Below are positions 35,376 to 44,056 of a DNA stretch of 64,000 nt, piece after piece. The DNA is from Phreatobacter sp. Its GTDB lineage: Bacteria > Pseudomonadota > Alphaproteobacteria > Rhizobiales > Phreatobacteraceae. The position numbers and the translations under genes are program-made. Within the stretch, counting starts at the first letter, position 1. Each line of letters opens with the position of its first letter. A model generated the notes under the pieces. That model was given only the letters and a program-made list of their open reading frames with translations, had not been told where the DNA came from and did no database searches. The stretch lies in NCBI GenBank assembly GCA_019749835.1, contig JAIEPJ010000020.1:1-64000 (forward strand), written 5' to 3'.

Positions 35376-35981
35376 GTGCGTGCTGCAGTCCTTGCCGCCA
35401 TAGCGACCATCATCGGCGCGTCTCCCGCTTCGGCCGTTTCCGGCGTGCTCGGTCGCGCATCCAATGCCAGGGCCTGCTTCGAGCGAATCTATGACGCCGC
35501 GCATCTGGCTCGTAACCCGTCCCAGACCGTCAGTCGCATTCGGATTTCGGTGAGCCGGGAGACCATCCCCGGCAGCTTCGGCTCGCCTCCGGCAGATGTC
35601 TTGCGTGTGGAATTGACCCGCCGGGGCGACGCGCAGACCAGACGCGCCATTGCGTGGTGCGAGCATCCGTTCGGCGGTGAGAGGCTGAATTCGCGCGGGG
35701 AGGTTACCAATCGCGGCCAGCCGGGTGCGCGCTGTCGCGTGACAGGCGAGAACTATATGAACGCCGAGGAGGGCAATGATGGCGGCAGCGTCGACATCAG
35801 GGCCGCCGAAGGCGGAGTTCTCGCGCGTATCTCGTCGCGGCTGCGGCTGCGCACCGGCGACAGGGTCAGCGTCGACAAGGGCAGCGAATTCAGGCTCGGG
35901 CCATCGGATCGGACGTTCCGGCTCAGTTCCATGCCGGCCTCGGCCTGCGACGATCTCCGGCAGGCCATCCGCGAGGAATGA
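35376..35981 (+). CDS. Secreted protein of unknown function
   Basis: 201 residues, GTG start with GGAG upstream. A short Sec signal peptide (MRAAVLAAIATIIGASPASA) is followed by a mature domain rich in Arg and Gly, with cysteines near residues 35, 95, 119 and 192 that could form two disulfides. The middle reads as beta-rich (RIRISVSRETIPGSFG, RLRLRTGDRVSVDKGSEFRL). I recognise no family. It overlaps the next secreted gene by 4 bp, so the two products probably work together in the periplasm or outside the cell. Confidence 0.65.
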   Translation: MRAAVLAAIATIIGASPASAVSGVLGRASNARACFERIYDAAHLARNPSQTVSRIRISVSRETIPGSFGSPPADVLRVELTRRGDAQTRRAIAWCEHPFGGERLNSRGEVTNRGQPGARCRVTGENYMNAEEGNDGGSVDIRAAEGGVLARISSRLRLRTGDRVSVDKGSEFRLGPSDRTFRLSSMPASACDDLRQAIREE

Positions 35982-36553
35982 CCATCATGAGCCATGTCAC
36001 GACAGCGGCCGCCCTCGGCATCGCGATCCTGATGGGATTGCCGCCCGCACAGACCGCGAGCGCCGAGCCGCTCACCCCGCCCGAGGCCGTCGCACATCTG
36101 CTGTTTTCCAGCGTCACCACGGCAATGCCCAGAACCGTGAGCCCGGGTCGTGTCACCTATCGCGGCAACACGATCTCCGGGGAACCGGAGCGAACGATCC
36201 TCAGCATCTCGGCGAGCAGGGCGGCCCCTTGCCTGTTCGATGCTTTCTTCATCGAGGCCCCGACGCCGGTGATGGACCCAAAAATCGCCGTGACAACGGC
36301 CTATCATGCGACGATCGACCTTCGCAGACTTGCGCAGGCGACATTCACCGCGACACCGCAACCTGCGGGAGGCGCGCAGCTTGTCCTGGCGGCAAATGAG
36401 ATGTTTTGCTCGCGCAGCATCATTCTCGAGCAGACCCCCAAGCTGACCTACAATGAAAGTTGTCTCGACACGATCGACGACACAATCCAACCCGACGATG
36501 TGCCACGCCTGCGCGCGGCCTTCGAGGCTTTGCGAAGCGCCTGCCAGTGGTGA
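35978..36553 (+). CDS. Secreted protein of unknown function, partner of the preceding gene
   Basis: 191 residues from the ATG that overlaps the previous stop; an ATG three codons on is an alternative. A Sec signal peptide ends near PAQTASAEP (about residue 30). The mature part has four cysteines (PCLFDAFF, MFCSRSI, ESCLDTID, SACQW), again suggesting disulfides, and no recognisable domain. Both proteins of this pair are small, exported and cysteine-containing. No enzyme or transporter is attached to them. Confidence 0.65.
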   Translation: MTIMSHVTTAAALGIAILMGLPPAQTASAEPLTPPEAVAHLLFSSVTTAMPRTVSPGRVTYRGNTISGEPERTILSISASRAAPCLFDAFFIEAPTPVMDPKIAVTTAYHATIDLRRLAQATFTATPQPAGGAQLVLAANEMFCSRSIILEQTPKLTYNESCLDTIDDTIQPDDVPRLRAAFEALRSACQW

Positions 36554-37040
36554 CGTGATGTCGGCTGCTTCCGCGCGCTGATCGCACACGCCCTGACAAG
36601 CCGCTCCCCGCCGGTTTATGCCGCGCGTGCGAAGACGAGCCCGGCGCCCGTCATCTGTGCCGGCCGGGCTGGGGGCCGCGGTAGACTGGGCCGCTGACTG
36701 GCAGTTGCACGCACGCTGCCGGAAAAACACGACCAGACGGGCCTGGTCGCCGCGGCCCCTGCCCGGCCGGGATCATGCTGCAGGTGTGAGTCTGGCCCCT
36801 CGGTGGCAAAAGTTATCCACGAGGGATGGAGTGGGCAACGAAGGCTCCCGGGCACCTTCAGCGTCAACATGGCCGCAGAGCTCTGCCTTTCGCCGGACCG
36901 GACACGTGGGTGAATGAGACGAGCGCGGGCCTGTCCCTGCCGGTAAAGCCCCGCATTCCCGGCCCGTAACGGCGTCATTCGCATCGATCACCACACGACA
37001 CAGTGCACACCTTCGGGGAACACCCGGGCTTGCGAATTGG
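36554..37040. other. Intergenic stretch, no supported gene
   Basis: About 490 bases after the secreted pair and before the cobalamin locus. One 8-bp inverted repeat (AGCCCGGC at 36638-36645, GCCGGGCT at 36663-36670) with a 17-base loop could be a weak terminator, but no T-run follows. No supported reading frame. Confidence 0.45.
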
Positions 37041-37062
37041 AAGTTATTGTATAACATAACTT
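37041..37062. promoter_or_regulatory. Zur-box-like palindrome upstream of the cobalamin riboswitch
   Basis: The site contains the perfect 13-bp dyad GTTATTGTATAAC (37043-37055, arms GTTAT/ATAAC). It is enclosed by a wider dyad, AAGTTAT at 37041-37047 with ATAACTT at 37056-37062. The alphaproteobacterial Zur operator has the GTTAT-ATAAC form. A -10-like TATAAC lies inside the dyad, so a bound repressor would block transcription of the riboswitch leader. Fur-family relatives other than Zur cannot be excluded. Confidence 0.5.
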
Positions 37063-37110
37063 TTAAGGCAGCCTTGCTCCGCGCAAGACGGTCTGCTCAT
37101 GTGTGTGCGT

Positions 37111-37320
37111 CTTTCGGTGCTCCCCCCTGAAGGGAGTGAAACGGGAATGTGGTGCGGACCTTCGTGTCCAAAGCCACGGCTGCCCCCGCAACTGTAAGCG
37201 GCGAGTGCTCCTCGCATGTCCACTGGCCTTCGGGCCGGGAAGGGTGATCGAGCGCGTCGACCCGCGAGCCAGGAGACCGGCCGAGGACGTGTGCAACCTT
37301 GTTCCGGCGGTGGGCCGGAA
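37111..37320 (+). promoter_or_regulatory. Cobalamin riboswitch
   Basis: The conserved aptamer features occur in order: TCGGTGCTCCC followed by GGGAGTGAAACGGGAA, GCCACGGCTGCCCCCGCAAC, TGTAAGCGGCGAG, CACTGG, GCCGGGAAGG, and the B12 box AGCCAGGAGACCGGCC at 37267-37282. Downstream, TTCCGG (37302-37307) and CCGGAA (37315-37320) can form a hairpin that takes in the first bases of the AAGGAG ribosome binding site at 37319-37324. This suggests translational control: high cobalamin should shut off the TonB receptor and probably the importer genes behind it. Confidence 0.95.
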
Positions 37321-37330
37321 GGAGACATCG

Positions 37331-39502
37331 ATGTCTATACTCGTCCGCGGGCGCCGGCCGGCTGCCCCGCTTATTGCTTTTCTTTTTGCCTTTTCGCCTC
37401 CCGCCGTCGCGCAAGACCGATCGACGCCACCGACCATCCTCGATGAGATCGTCGTCACCTCGACAGGCCGGCCCGAGCCGCGCAGCCGCACCACCGGCAC
37501 CGTTCAGGTGATCGACAGCGAAGCCATCAGCCGGTCAAGCGCCCGTTCGGTGACCGAACTCCTTTCGGACAATGCCGTCGGCTTCTTCTCCGAATGGACC
37601 CCCGGACAGACCTCCATCAACATCCGCGGCGGGGCATCGGATGGTCAGGGCAAGGATTTCCGTAGTCAGGTGCTCGTCCTGATCAACGGTCGGCGCGCCG
37701 GCACCGCCAATATCTCGAAACTCTCACCCGCCGATGTCGAGCGGATCGAGGTGATCCGCGGGCCGGCTTCGGTGATCTACGGGTCGGGCGCCATGGGCGG
37801 CGTCGTCAACATCATCCTGCGCAACGGCCGCAACACGACCGGAAGCGCTGCCGAGATCCAGGGCGGCTCCTGGGGACTCGTGCAGGGGCGCGCCCACACG
37901 TCCGGCCAGCATGGCCCGATCGACTACTACATCGGTCTCTCGGGCGGGCGGCGCGACAGCTATTCGTCGGGCGGCGGCGGCGGCCTGATGGGCAATACCC
38001 AATGGCAGCGTCTCGGCGTCACTGGCGCTTTCGGCCACCAGTTGAACGACCTCAACCGCATCGACGTCACGGTCCGTTCTGACGGCATCTACAATGCCGG
38101 CTTTCGCGGGTCGTCCTGGAGCACGTTCAACCGCGACCAGCGCAGCAATGCGTCGTTCGACTTTGTCTATACGGGGCGGACGGCGACCGATTTCGCCCGC
38201 TGGACCTCGCACAGCTACCTCGTCGAGGACCAGGACGTCTTCCGCTGGGCCTCGCGCAGTGGCGGCACACGGCTCGACATCAACCGCCGCCACCTGACCA
38301 TCATGGGGACGAAGTTCGAGCCCATCTTTGCCCTCTTCCCGGGCAATGAGCTGCTGCTCGGCCTCAATCTGGAGCGCAGCTGGCTGCGGTCCGCCCGCCA
38401 TCGGGAAGCGATCAATCCGCCCCATACGATGGCTCAGGTCGCACCGCAGGATGCGAACCAGACCGAATCGCTGATGGCCTTCTATGCCGAGAACAGCCAG
38501 CGGCTCTTCGACGACCGGCTGGTGCTGCGGGCCGGCCTTCGCCATACCCGGGGCTCCACCAGCTTCGATCCGACACCAAACCTGGCCAACCAGCAGACGG
38601 GATCGCGACCCTACACATCCACCACCTACACCGTGGGTGGGACTGTCAGGGCCACCGAGCATCTGAGCTTCCGCACCGGCCTGTCGACCGGCTTCCGCGC
38701 CCCGACCGCGACGGAGCTCGCTGGCGACTACACAGTCCTCGCCGGCGGCCTGATCTTCGGCAATCCCAATCTGCGTCCAGAAACGAGCCGCCAGTACGAG
38801 ATCGGAACGAGCTTCGCCTGGAACGGCCTCAGCATCGATGCCGCCCTGTTCCAGAACACGATCTCGCAGCGCATTATATCGCAGCGGCGCGCCGGGGCGC
38901 TCAACGTCTCCGACTTCGTCAACAATCCCGGCGACATCGTCATCCGCGGCCTCGAGCTTCAGGCGAACCTCGACGTGATGCGCGCCTTCCAGGCCCAGTC
39001 CGGCGGCTGGCATTGGTCGATCTTCGCCAATGGCGGCTACAATTTCGACATGCGGGACTTCGGCGCGGCCCCCACTGCCAATTCCCGTCAGGTCCAACGC
39101 GCCTACAAGTTCCAGGCGGCGATCGGCACCCGCTTCGGCCAGCGGACCGGAGTCGCCATTCCCTGGACCTTCTCGGTGACCGGCATCCTGCGCGGGCCGA
39201 TCTGGTACGACACCGAAGAGACCCTGCTGATCCCGGCAGGCGAGCCGTCCAGCACCTTCATCCATCAGAAGACCAGCTATTGGGTCTGGAACGCCCGGCT
39301 GGAGGGCGAATTGCGCAAGGGCCTCACCGCCTATGTCGCCATGAACAACATCTTCAACGTCAACCAGCACGCCCTGTTCATCGCGCTCGACCAGCAGCCC
39401 TTCCTCGGCAACGCGGCGGTCGCCAACACCAACGGTATCGGCAATATGGGTAATTCCATGCCCGGCAGGGAGATTATCTTCGGCCTCAAGGCAGCGTTCT
39501 GA
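37331..39502 (+). CDS. TonB-dependent outer-membrane receptor, probably for cobalamin or another corrinoid
   Basis: 723 residues from the ATG with AAGGAG upstream; the longer open frame runs through the riboswitch and is not used. A signal peptide (about 1-30, ending SPPAVAQ) is followed by a TonB-box-like stretch (LDEIVVTSTGR), a plug domain (TGTVQVIDSEAISRSSARSV, NIRGGASDGQGKDF, VERIEVIRGPASVIYGSGAM) and a 22-strand barrel ending in phenylalanine (FGLKAAF). Riboswitch control and the BtuF/C/D-like genes behind it favour a corrinoid ligand. A metallophore is possible because of the Zur-like site. Confidence 0.9.
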   Translation: MSILVRGRRPAAPLIAFLFAFSPPAVAQDRSTPPTILDEIVVTSTGRPEPRSRTTGTVQVIDSEAISRSSARSVTELLSDNAVGFFSEWTPGQTSINIRGGASDGQGKDFRSQVLVLINGRRAGTANISKLSPADVERIEVIRGPASVIYGSGAMGGVVNIILRNGRNTTGSAAEIQGGSWGLVQGRAHTSGQHGPIDYYIGLSGGRRDSYSSGGGGGLMGNTQWQRLGVTGAFGHQLNDLNRIDVTVRSDGIYNAGFRGSSWSTFNRDQRSNASFDFVYTGRTATDFARWTSHSYLVEDQDVFRWASRSGGTRLDINRRHLTIMGTKFEPIFALFPGNELLLGLNLERSWLRSARHREAINPPHTMAQVAPQDANQTESLMAFYAENSQRLFDDRLVLRAGLRHTRGSTSFDPTPNLANQQTGSRPYTSTTYTVGGTVRATEHLSFRTGLSTGFRAPTATELAGDYTVLAGGLIFGNPNLRPETSRQYEIGTSFAWNGLSIDAALFQNTISQRIISQRRAGALNVSDFVNNPGDIVIRGLELQANLDVMRAFQAQSGGWHWSIFANGGYNFDMRDFGAAPTANSRQVQRAYKFQAAIGTRFGQRTGVAIPWTFSVTGILRGPIWYDTEETLLIPAGEPSSTFIHQKTSYWVWNARLEGELRKGLTAYVAMNNIFNVNQHALFIALDQQPFLGNAAVANTNGIGNMGNSMPGREIIFGLKAAF

Positions 39503-39507
39503 GCAGC

Positions 39508-40410
39508 ATGACGAGCCGCCGCGGATTCGTCGTGGGTCTCGGCGCGGCGGGGGTGACCCTCGCCGCGCCTGCGGCCGCATCTGAGCTGATCGTCGACGCG
39601 CTCGGGCGACGGGTGGTGCTCTCCACCCCGCCGCGGCGGATCGTTCCCATCTTCGCCTCGAACACCGAACTGGTCGTCGCGGCCGGTCTCACCGACCGGA
39701 TCGTCGGCGTCGAGGCCTATACCCGGTTTCCACCGGCCATCGCGGGCCTGCCGCAGGTCGGCGGGCGGCTTGGCTTTTCCGTGGACCGCGTTGCCCGCCT
39801 GCGGCCTGACCTCGTCATCGTCACGCCGGCGCGGCAGGCTGTCCACCAACTCGTCGACCCGCTGGAACGGCTGGGCATCCCGGTCATGGTGCTCAACCAC
39901 CCTTCCCTCGCTGCGGTTCTCGCCAATCTGCGCCTCGTGGCCCGCGCCGGAGGGGTCGCGGCCGAAGGCGAGGCCGTGGCGCGCCGCCTCGAGGCGCGTC
40001 TGGCAGCGGTCACCGCGCGGACCGCCTCGCGACCCCGCCCGAGGGCCCTGATGATCACCGGCCGGGTCTCCAACGGCCTGCTGCTCGTCGCCCGCCCGGA
40101 CAGCTATACCGCAGATGCGGCGCGCGCTGCCGGGACGCGGGACGCTCTGGAAGGCTCGCGGCTCCTTTCACAGGTGTCCCCCGAAGCCATCCTGCGCGCT
40201 GATCCAGACTGCATCCTCTTCGCCGGCACGGAAGCGGCAATGCGAGACGTCTTCGATGCCGCGGCCTGGGCCGGCCTTGGGGCGCGCCGCAACGGACGGC
40301 TTTTCGCCGTCAACCGCGCCGAGTTCCTCATTCCGGGCCCTCGGGTCGTCGACGGCATCGAAAGTCTGGCGGCACGGCTCGGAGACGTCGCCTGGGAGCG
40401 GCCGACGTGA
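39508..40410 (+). CDS. Periplasmic binding protein of a metal-chelate/corrinoid ABC importer (BtuF-like)
   Basis: 300 residues with a twin-arginine-type signal (MTSRRGFVVGLGAAG, to about residue 25). The class-III binding-protein fold follows, with a helical backbone: VDALGRRVVLSTPPRRIVPI, LRPDLVIVTPARQAVHQL, PEAILRADPDCILFAG and the ending FLIPGPRVVDGIESLAARL. It begins 5 bp after the receptor stop and overlaps the permease gene by 4 bp. With the riboswitch it is best read as a BtuF-like corrinoid carrier, though siderophore carriers share this fold. Confidence 0.87.
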   Translation: MTSRRGFVVGLGAAGVTLAAPAAASELIVDALGRRVVLSTPPRRIVPIFASNTELVVAAGLTDRIVGVEAYTRFPPAIAGLPQVGGRLGFSVDRVARLRPDLVIVTPARQAVHQLVDPLERLGIPVMVLNHPSLAAVLANLRLVARAGGVAAEGEAVARRLEARLAAVTARTASRPRPRALMITGRVSNGLLLVARPDSYTADAARAAGTRDALEGSRLLSQVSPEAILRADPDCILFAGTEAAMRDVFDAAAWAGLGARRNGRLFAVNRAEFLIPGPRVVDGIESLAARLGDVAWERPT

Positions 40411-41426
40411 CCGCGGCGATCACACCCCCACGGGACGGATTCACCATCCAGCTCGCCGTGCTGCTGGGCCTCGGCCTGGCAATCTCCGTCTGCGTGGGGC
40501 TTGCCGCCGGCCATGACTGGGCATCGCCGGCCCGGCTCCTCGCGGCACTGACCGGGGATCGTTCCCTCGACAGCCGCCTCATCACCGACTGGCGCTTGCC
40601 GCGCGTGCTGGCTGCTGCCCTTGTCGGCGCATTGCTCGGCTTCGGTGGCTGCCTGTTCCAGGGTCTGTTTCGCAACCCCCTGGCCGAGCCCTATCTCCTG
40701 GGATCAGCGGGCGGCGCCGCGGTCGGGGCCACGGTCGCACTGCTCGTGCCGCTGGGCGTGCCGCAGGCCCTGGCCCTGCCCATACTCGCCTTTTGCGGCG
40801 CCTGGAGCGCCACCGTCATGGTTCTGTTCATCGGCCGCGTCTCCGGGGTCGTCGATGCCGCCGGCCTGCTCCTGGCCGGTGTCGCCGTCGCCGCGATCCT
40901 CGGGGCGCTGCGCTCCTTCCTGATGCTCGCCCTCTCCGACGAGAGCATCAGCCTCCAGGTCGTGCTGAGCTGGGTGCTCGGCGGCATCCAGACGCCTGGC
41001 CCAGCCGGGCTCTCCGTTCTTGTCATTCTCACCGGCGCATGCCTCCTTCTGGCGCTGACCACCGGGCGCGGGCTGGATCTTCTCGGCCTCGGCGAGGACA
41101 TGGCGCGCAGCTTCGGCCTGGACGTGAAGCGCTTCATCGCGATGACGATCCTCATCGGATCCGCCGTGGTTGCCGTCGCTGTCGCTTTCGGCGGACTCGT
41201 CGCCTTCGTCGGTCTCGCGGCGCCCCATCTTGGCCGGAACCTCGTCGGGCCGCGCCATCGCCCCCTCATCCTCGCCTCGGCGCTGATCGGAGCCATCACG
41301 GTCGTGCTTGCGGACGCCATTGCACGTGCGGCCCTGCCGCCCGCCGAAATCCCGCTTGGTCTCATCACGGCCATCGCCGGCGGGCCGTTCTTCCTGTTTC
41401 TGCTCGCCCGGCGGCTGCGGCCATGA
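40407..41426 (+). CDS. FecCD/BtuC-family ABC importer permease
   Basis: 339 residues, about ten predicted helices. Family segments: DWRLPRVLAAALVGALLGFG near the N-terminus, LFRNPLAEPYLLGSAGGAA, VLSWVLGGIQ, and GLVAFVGLAAPHLGRNLVGP with PPAEIPLGLITAIAGGPFF at the C-terminus. The last two are hallmarks of BtuC/FhuB/FecCD. Overlaps both neighbours by 4 bp. Confidence 0.92.
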   Translation: MTAAITPPRDGFTIQLAVLLGLGLAISVCVGLAAGHDWASPARLLAALTGDRSLDSRLITDWRLPRVLAAALVGALLGFGGCLFQGLFRNPLAEPYLLGSAGGAAVGATVALLVPLGVPQALALPILAFCGAWSATVMVLFIGRVSGVVDAAGLLLAGVAVAAILGALRSFLMLALSDESISLQVVLSWVLGGIQTPGPAGLSVLVILTGACLLLALTTGRGLDLLGLGEDMARSFGLDVKRFIAMTILIGSAVVAVAVAFGGLVAFVGLAAPHLGRNLVGPRHRPLILASALIGAITVVLADAIARAALPPAEIPLGLITAIAGGPFFLFLLARRLRP

Positions 41427-42175
41427 CCGGTCTCATGGTCCACAAGCTGACGGTGATACGGGGAGGCCGCCCGATCCTCGACGACGTCAGCTTCGCCTGC
41501 CCCAGCCAAGGGCTCGTGGGCCTTCTCGGTCCGAACGGGGCCGGCAAATCGACCCTGGCCCGCCTCCTGGCCGGCCAGCCGGGAGCCCATGCAGGCGCGG
41601 TCCGCCTCGGCGGTGAGGACGTGGCCGCCCTGCCAGCAGCGCGCCGCGCGGCGATGATCGGCTACATGCCGCAGGCCTTCACACCGCACTGGGACATCAG
41701 CCCCCGCATGCTGGTCGAGATGGGCGCAGCGCGCCGGCCCGACCTGCCCGGGGGAACGGTTCGATCAGCAATATCGGAGGCCGGCCTTGGCGGCCATGCC
41801 GACCGCCTCTGGTCGACCCTGTCCGGCGGCGAGAAGGCCCGCGCGCTGTTTGCCGCGGTCACTGTCGCCGATCCGGCCATCCTTGTCGTCGACGAGCCCG
41901 GCGCCAGCCTCGACATCCGTCATCGCATTCAGCTGATGCGCCGGCTGGCGGAGCGCGGACGGACGCGGCTGGTCGTCGCCGTGCTGCACGATATCGAGCT
42001 CGCGACCACCTGGTGCGACCGCCTCGTGATCCTGGATGCGGGCCGCGTGGTCGCCGACGACACTGCCGACGCCGTGGCCCGTTCCGACACGATAGCGCAG
42101 GTCTTCGGCGTGGCTTTCGAGACGGTCGAGGCCGGCGGGATCACTGTCGCCCGCCCCCTTTGCGGGAGGGATTGA
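41423..42175 (+). CDS. BtuD/FecE-like ABC importer ATP-binding protein
   Basis: 250 residues from the ATG overlapping the permease stop. Walker A GPNGAGKST, Q-loop in MPQAFTPHWDISP, signature LSGGEKAR (KAR in place of the usual QQR or RQR), Walker B ILVVDEPGASLD (glycine replaces the common T) and H-loop VLHDIELA. The GPNGAGKST form is the one found in heme, siderophore and B12 ATPases. Its stop shares one base with the start of the luciferase-like gene. Confidence 0.9.
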   Translation: MTGLMVHKLTVIRGGRPILDDVSFACPSQGLVGLLGPNGAGKSTLARLLAGQPGAHAGAVRLGGEDVAALPAARRAAMIGYMPQAFTPHWDISPRMLVEMGAARRPDLPGGTVRSAISEAGLGGHADRLWSTLSGGEKARALFAAVTVADPAILVVDEPGASLDIRHRIQLMRRLAERGRTRLVVAVLHDIELATTWCDRLVILDAGRVVADDTADAVARSDTIAQVFGVAFETVEAGGITVARPLCGRD

Positions 42176-43182
42176 TGCGCATCGATCTGGCCGGCTGGAC
42201 GCGTGAGGCGACCGCCATGGACCACCGCGATTTTCTCGCCATTTTCGAGGAGGCGGACAGACTTGGATTCGACGGCGTCTGGTTCAACGAGTTCCGGTTT
42301 CACCAGCCGCGCATTGCCTATCCCTCGCCCCACCTGCTCGCCGCCGCGATCTTTGCCCGTACCGAGCGGCTGCGGGTTGGCACCTCGGTGCTGGTGCTGC
42401 CGCTGCACAATCCGCTGACCCTCGCCGAGGAGATCGGCCAGCTCGATCTGCAGAGCGGCGGGCGCCTCGACATCGGGATCGGACGCGGCACCGATCCTGC
42501 CACTTTCGCGACGCTGGGCATTGCCCATGAGGAGGCCCGCGCCCGGTTCGAGCAGGGCTTTCTCCTGTTGCGCCAGGCACTCACCACAGGCGGCGTGCCC
42601 GTGGCAACGGGACCTTGGCACTATCGGGAGGCGATGATCGGCCCGCGGCCCGTGCAGGTGCCTCACCCGCCGATCTATGTCGCGGGATCGACGCCGGAAA
42701 CCCTGGGCTTCGCGCTCGCCGAGGGCCTGCCGCTGCTGCTAAGCCTCGAACCCCCGGAAAACCGCCAGCTCGACATCTATCTTGCCCTGGCCGAGGCCCG
42801 CGCGATCGCACCCCGGCTCGCCTCATCCTCGCTGTCACGCTATGTCGTCATCGGCCGGACGGCGACCGAGGCGGCAGACCAGCTCGATCCGCTGCTCGCA
42901 GGATTGGAAGCGCGCCGTCGCCATTTCGCGACGCTGCAGGGACGCACCATGGCTCCGGTTGATCGCCCGCAGCTCTTGGCTGAACGTTTCATCTGGGGCG
43001 ATCCAGAACAGTGCCACCGGCAATTGGCCGCGTTGTCACAGCGCCGGGGGATCGACCAGATTCGCTGCGTCTTCAACGGAAACGGCGTCCTCGGCCCTGA
43101 ACGCGCGCTGCAGGCGATGCGGTTGTTCGCCCGCGAGGTGATCCCCACCATTCGGAAGACCGCGGCCTTGTCCGATGCGTGA
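42175..43182 (+). CDS. Luciferase-like (LLM class) flavin-dependent oxidoreductase
   Basis: 335 residues of the bacterial-luciferase TIM barrel: EEADRLGFDGVWFNEFRFH, RLRVGTSVLVLPLHNPLTLA, LDLQSGGRLDIGIGRGTD, and PPIYVAGSTPETLGFALAEG. These enzymes use FMNH2 or F420 with a partner reductase to oxygenate small molecules. It is translationally coupled to the B12-type ATPase (1-bp overlap), so it lies within the riboswitch-led operon. That is not a usual companion of cobalamin uptake. It may act on the imported ligand or on a lower-axial base, or may be controlled by cobalamin for another reason. Confidence 0.87.
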   Translation: MRIDLAGWTREATAMDHRDFLAIFEEADRLGFDGVWFNEFRFHQPRIAYPSPHLLAAAIFARTERLRVGTSVLVLPLHNPLTLAEEIGQLDLQSGGRLDIGIGRGTDPATFATLGIAHEEARARFEQGFLLLRQALTTGGVPVATGPWHYREAMIGPRPVQVPHPPIYVAGSTPETLGFALAEGLPLLLSLEPPENRQLDIYLALAEARAIAPRLASSSLSRYVVIGRTATEAADQLDPLLAGLEARRRHFATLQGRTMAPVDRPQLLAERFIWGDPEQCHRQLAALSQRRGIDQIRCVFNGNGVLGPERALQAMRLFAREVIPTIRKTAALSDA

Positions 43183-43570
43183 TGACGCCATCGCTGCGCC
43201 CGTCTGTCCAACAGGACCGCACCATGGACGCCAGAGTGTCAGTCGGTTGTCTGTGAGCTCGGCCTGTTCCGGTCTCCACTCCATCCGTCGACGACGCGAC
43301 CGCCAACCACCGGAGCCTCGGCCTGCCCGACAGCATGCTTGCTGGCTCTCGTCCATGCCGACCGGCATCATCCGATAGTTGGCTGGCGCGATTCGGCACC
43401 TTTCGCCGCGCCGGCTACAACACTCTTGGGTGCGGTCGCACCGAGGTGAGAGCCTGGGTTGCATCATCGCGCTAAGCCGCACCAAAGGTGGGTTGGCTGA
43501 CAAGCTGCGGCGATCCCCTTTGCCCATCGCCTTGGCCACGGCAGCGGAATTCGGGAGGATAGGCGCGACG
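43183..43570. other. Intergenic stretch, no supported gene
   Basis: 388 bases after the luciferase-like gene. Frames here have no domains; the open frame upstream of the GNAT gene begins at TTG and adds an unlikely basic leader. GGGAGG at 43553-43558 is the ribosome binding site of the following gene. Confidence 0.45.
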
Positions 43571-44056
43571 ATGATCGAACCCGCCCTTTTCGAGGTGCGC
43601 CGCGACGGCTTCCTGCTCTCCACCGACCGTGCCCGACTGGACGTCGATACGATCCACCGTTTCCTCGCCGAGCAATCCTACTGGGCGGCGGGGCTGGAGC
43701 GCGGCCGGCTGGAGCGCGCCCTGGCAGGCTCCCTGCCCATCGGCATCTATGCGGCCGACCAGAAAATGGCGGCCTTTGGCCGGCTGGTGACCGACTGTGC
43801 CATGTTCGCCTATCTGAGGGATGTCTTCACGCTTCCCGAACACCGCGGCCGGGGTCTCGCGACCTGGATGGCGCGCGAGATTCGCAACCATCCGGACCTG
43901 TCGATGGTCGGAAACTGGATGCTCGCGACCCGTGATGCCCATGCAGTCTATGCGAAGGCGGGCTTTCGGCCGGTGCCCCATCCCGAATTCTACATGAGCC
44001 TGCGGCGGGCCCCGGGCGAGCCTGCCGCGGCTGACACGAAGGACGCGCCGCTGTGA
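43571..44056 (+). CDS. GNAT-family N-acetyltransferase
   Basis: 161 residues from the ATG at 43571, 12 bases after GGGAGG. The acyl-CoA-binding motif A is LRDVFTLPEHRGRGLATWMA (R/Q-x-x-G-x-G/A form), followed by VGNWMLATRDAHAVYAKAGF and the usual C-terminal FYMSLRR. The substrate is unknown. It overlaps the hydantoinase A gene by 4 bp, so it is probably co-expressed with hyuA and hyuB and may act on their substrate or product. Confidence 0.88.
   Translation: MIEPALFEVRRDGFLLSTDRARLDVDTIHRFLAEQSYWAAGLERGRLERALAGSLPIGIYAADQKMAAFGRLVTDCAMFAYLRDVFTLPEHRGRGLATWMAREIRNHPDLSMVGNWMLATRDAHAVYAKAGFRPVPHPEFYMSLRRAPGEPAAADTKDAPL

Noticed and set aside
36638..36670. 8-bp inverted repeat as a terminator for the secreted pair
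   Set aside because: The loop is long and no T-run follows, so a rho-independent terminator is not supported.
37103..37330. Upstream extension of the TonB receptor reading frame
   Set aside because: It runs through the cobalamin riboswitch. The ATG at 37331 has a good ribosome binding site and signal peptide.
37724..39580. 618-codon minus-strand frame over the TonB receptor
   Set aside because: Antisense shadow. The plus strand has signal peptide, TonB box, plug and barrel with terminal phenylalanine.
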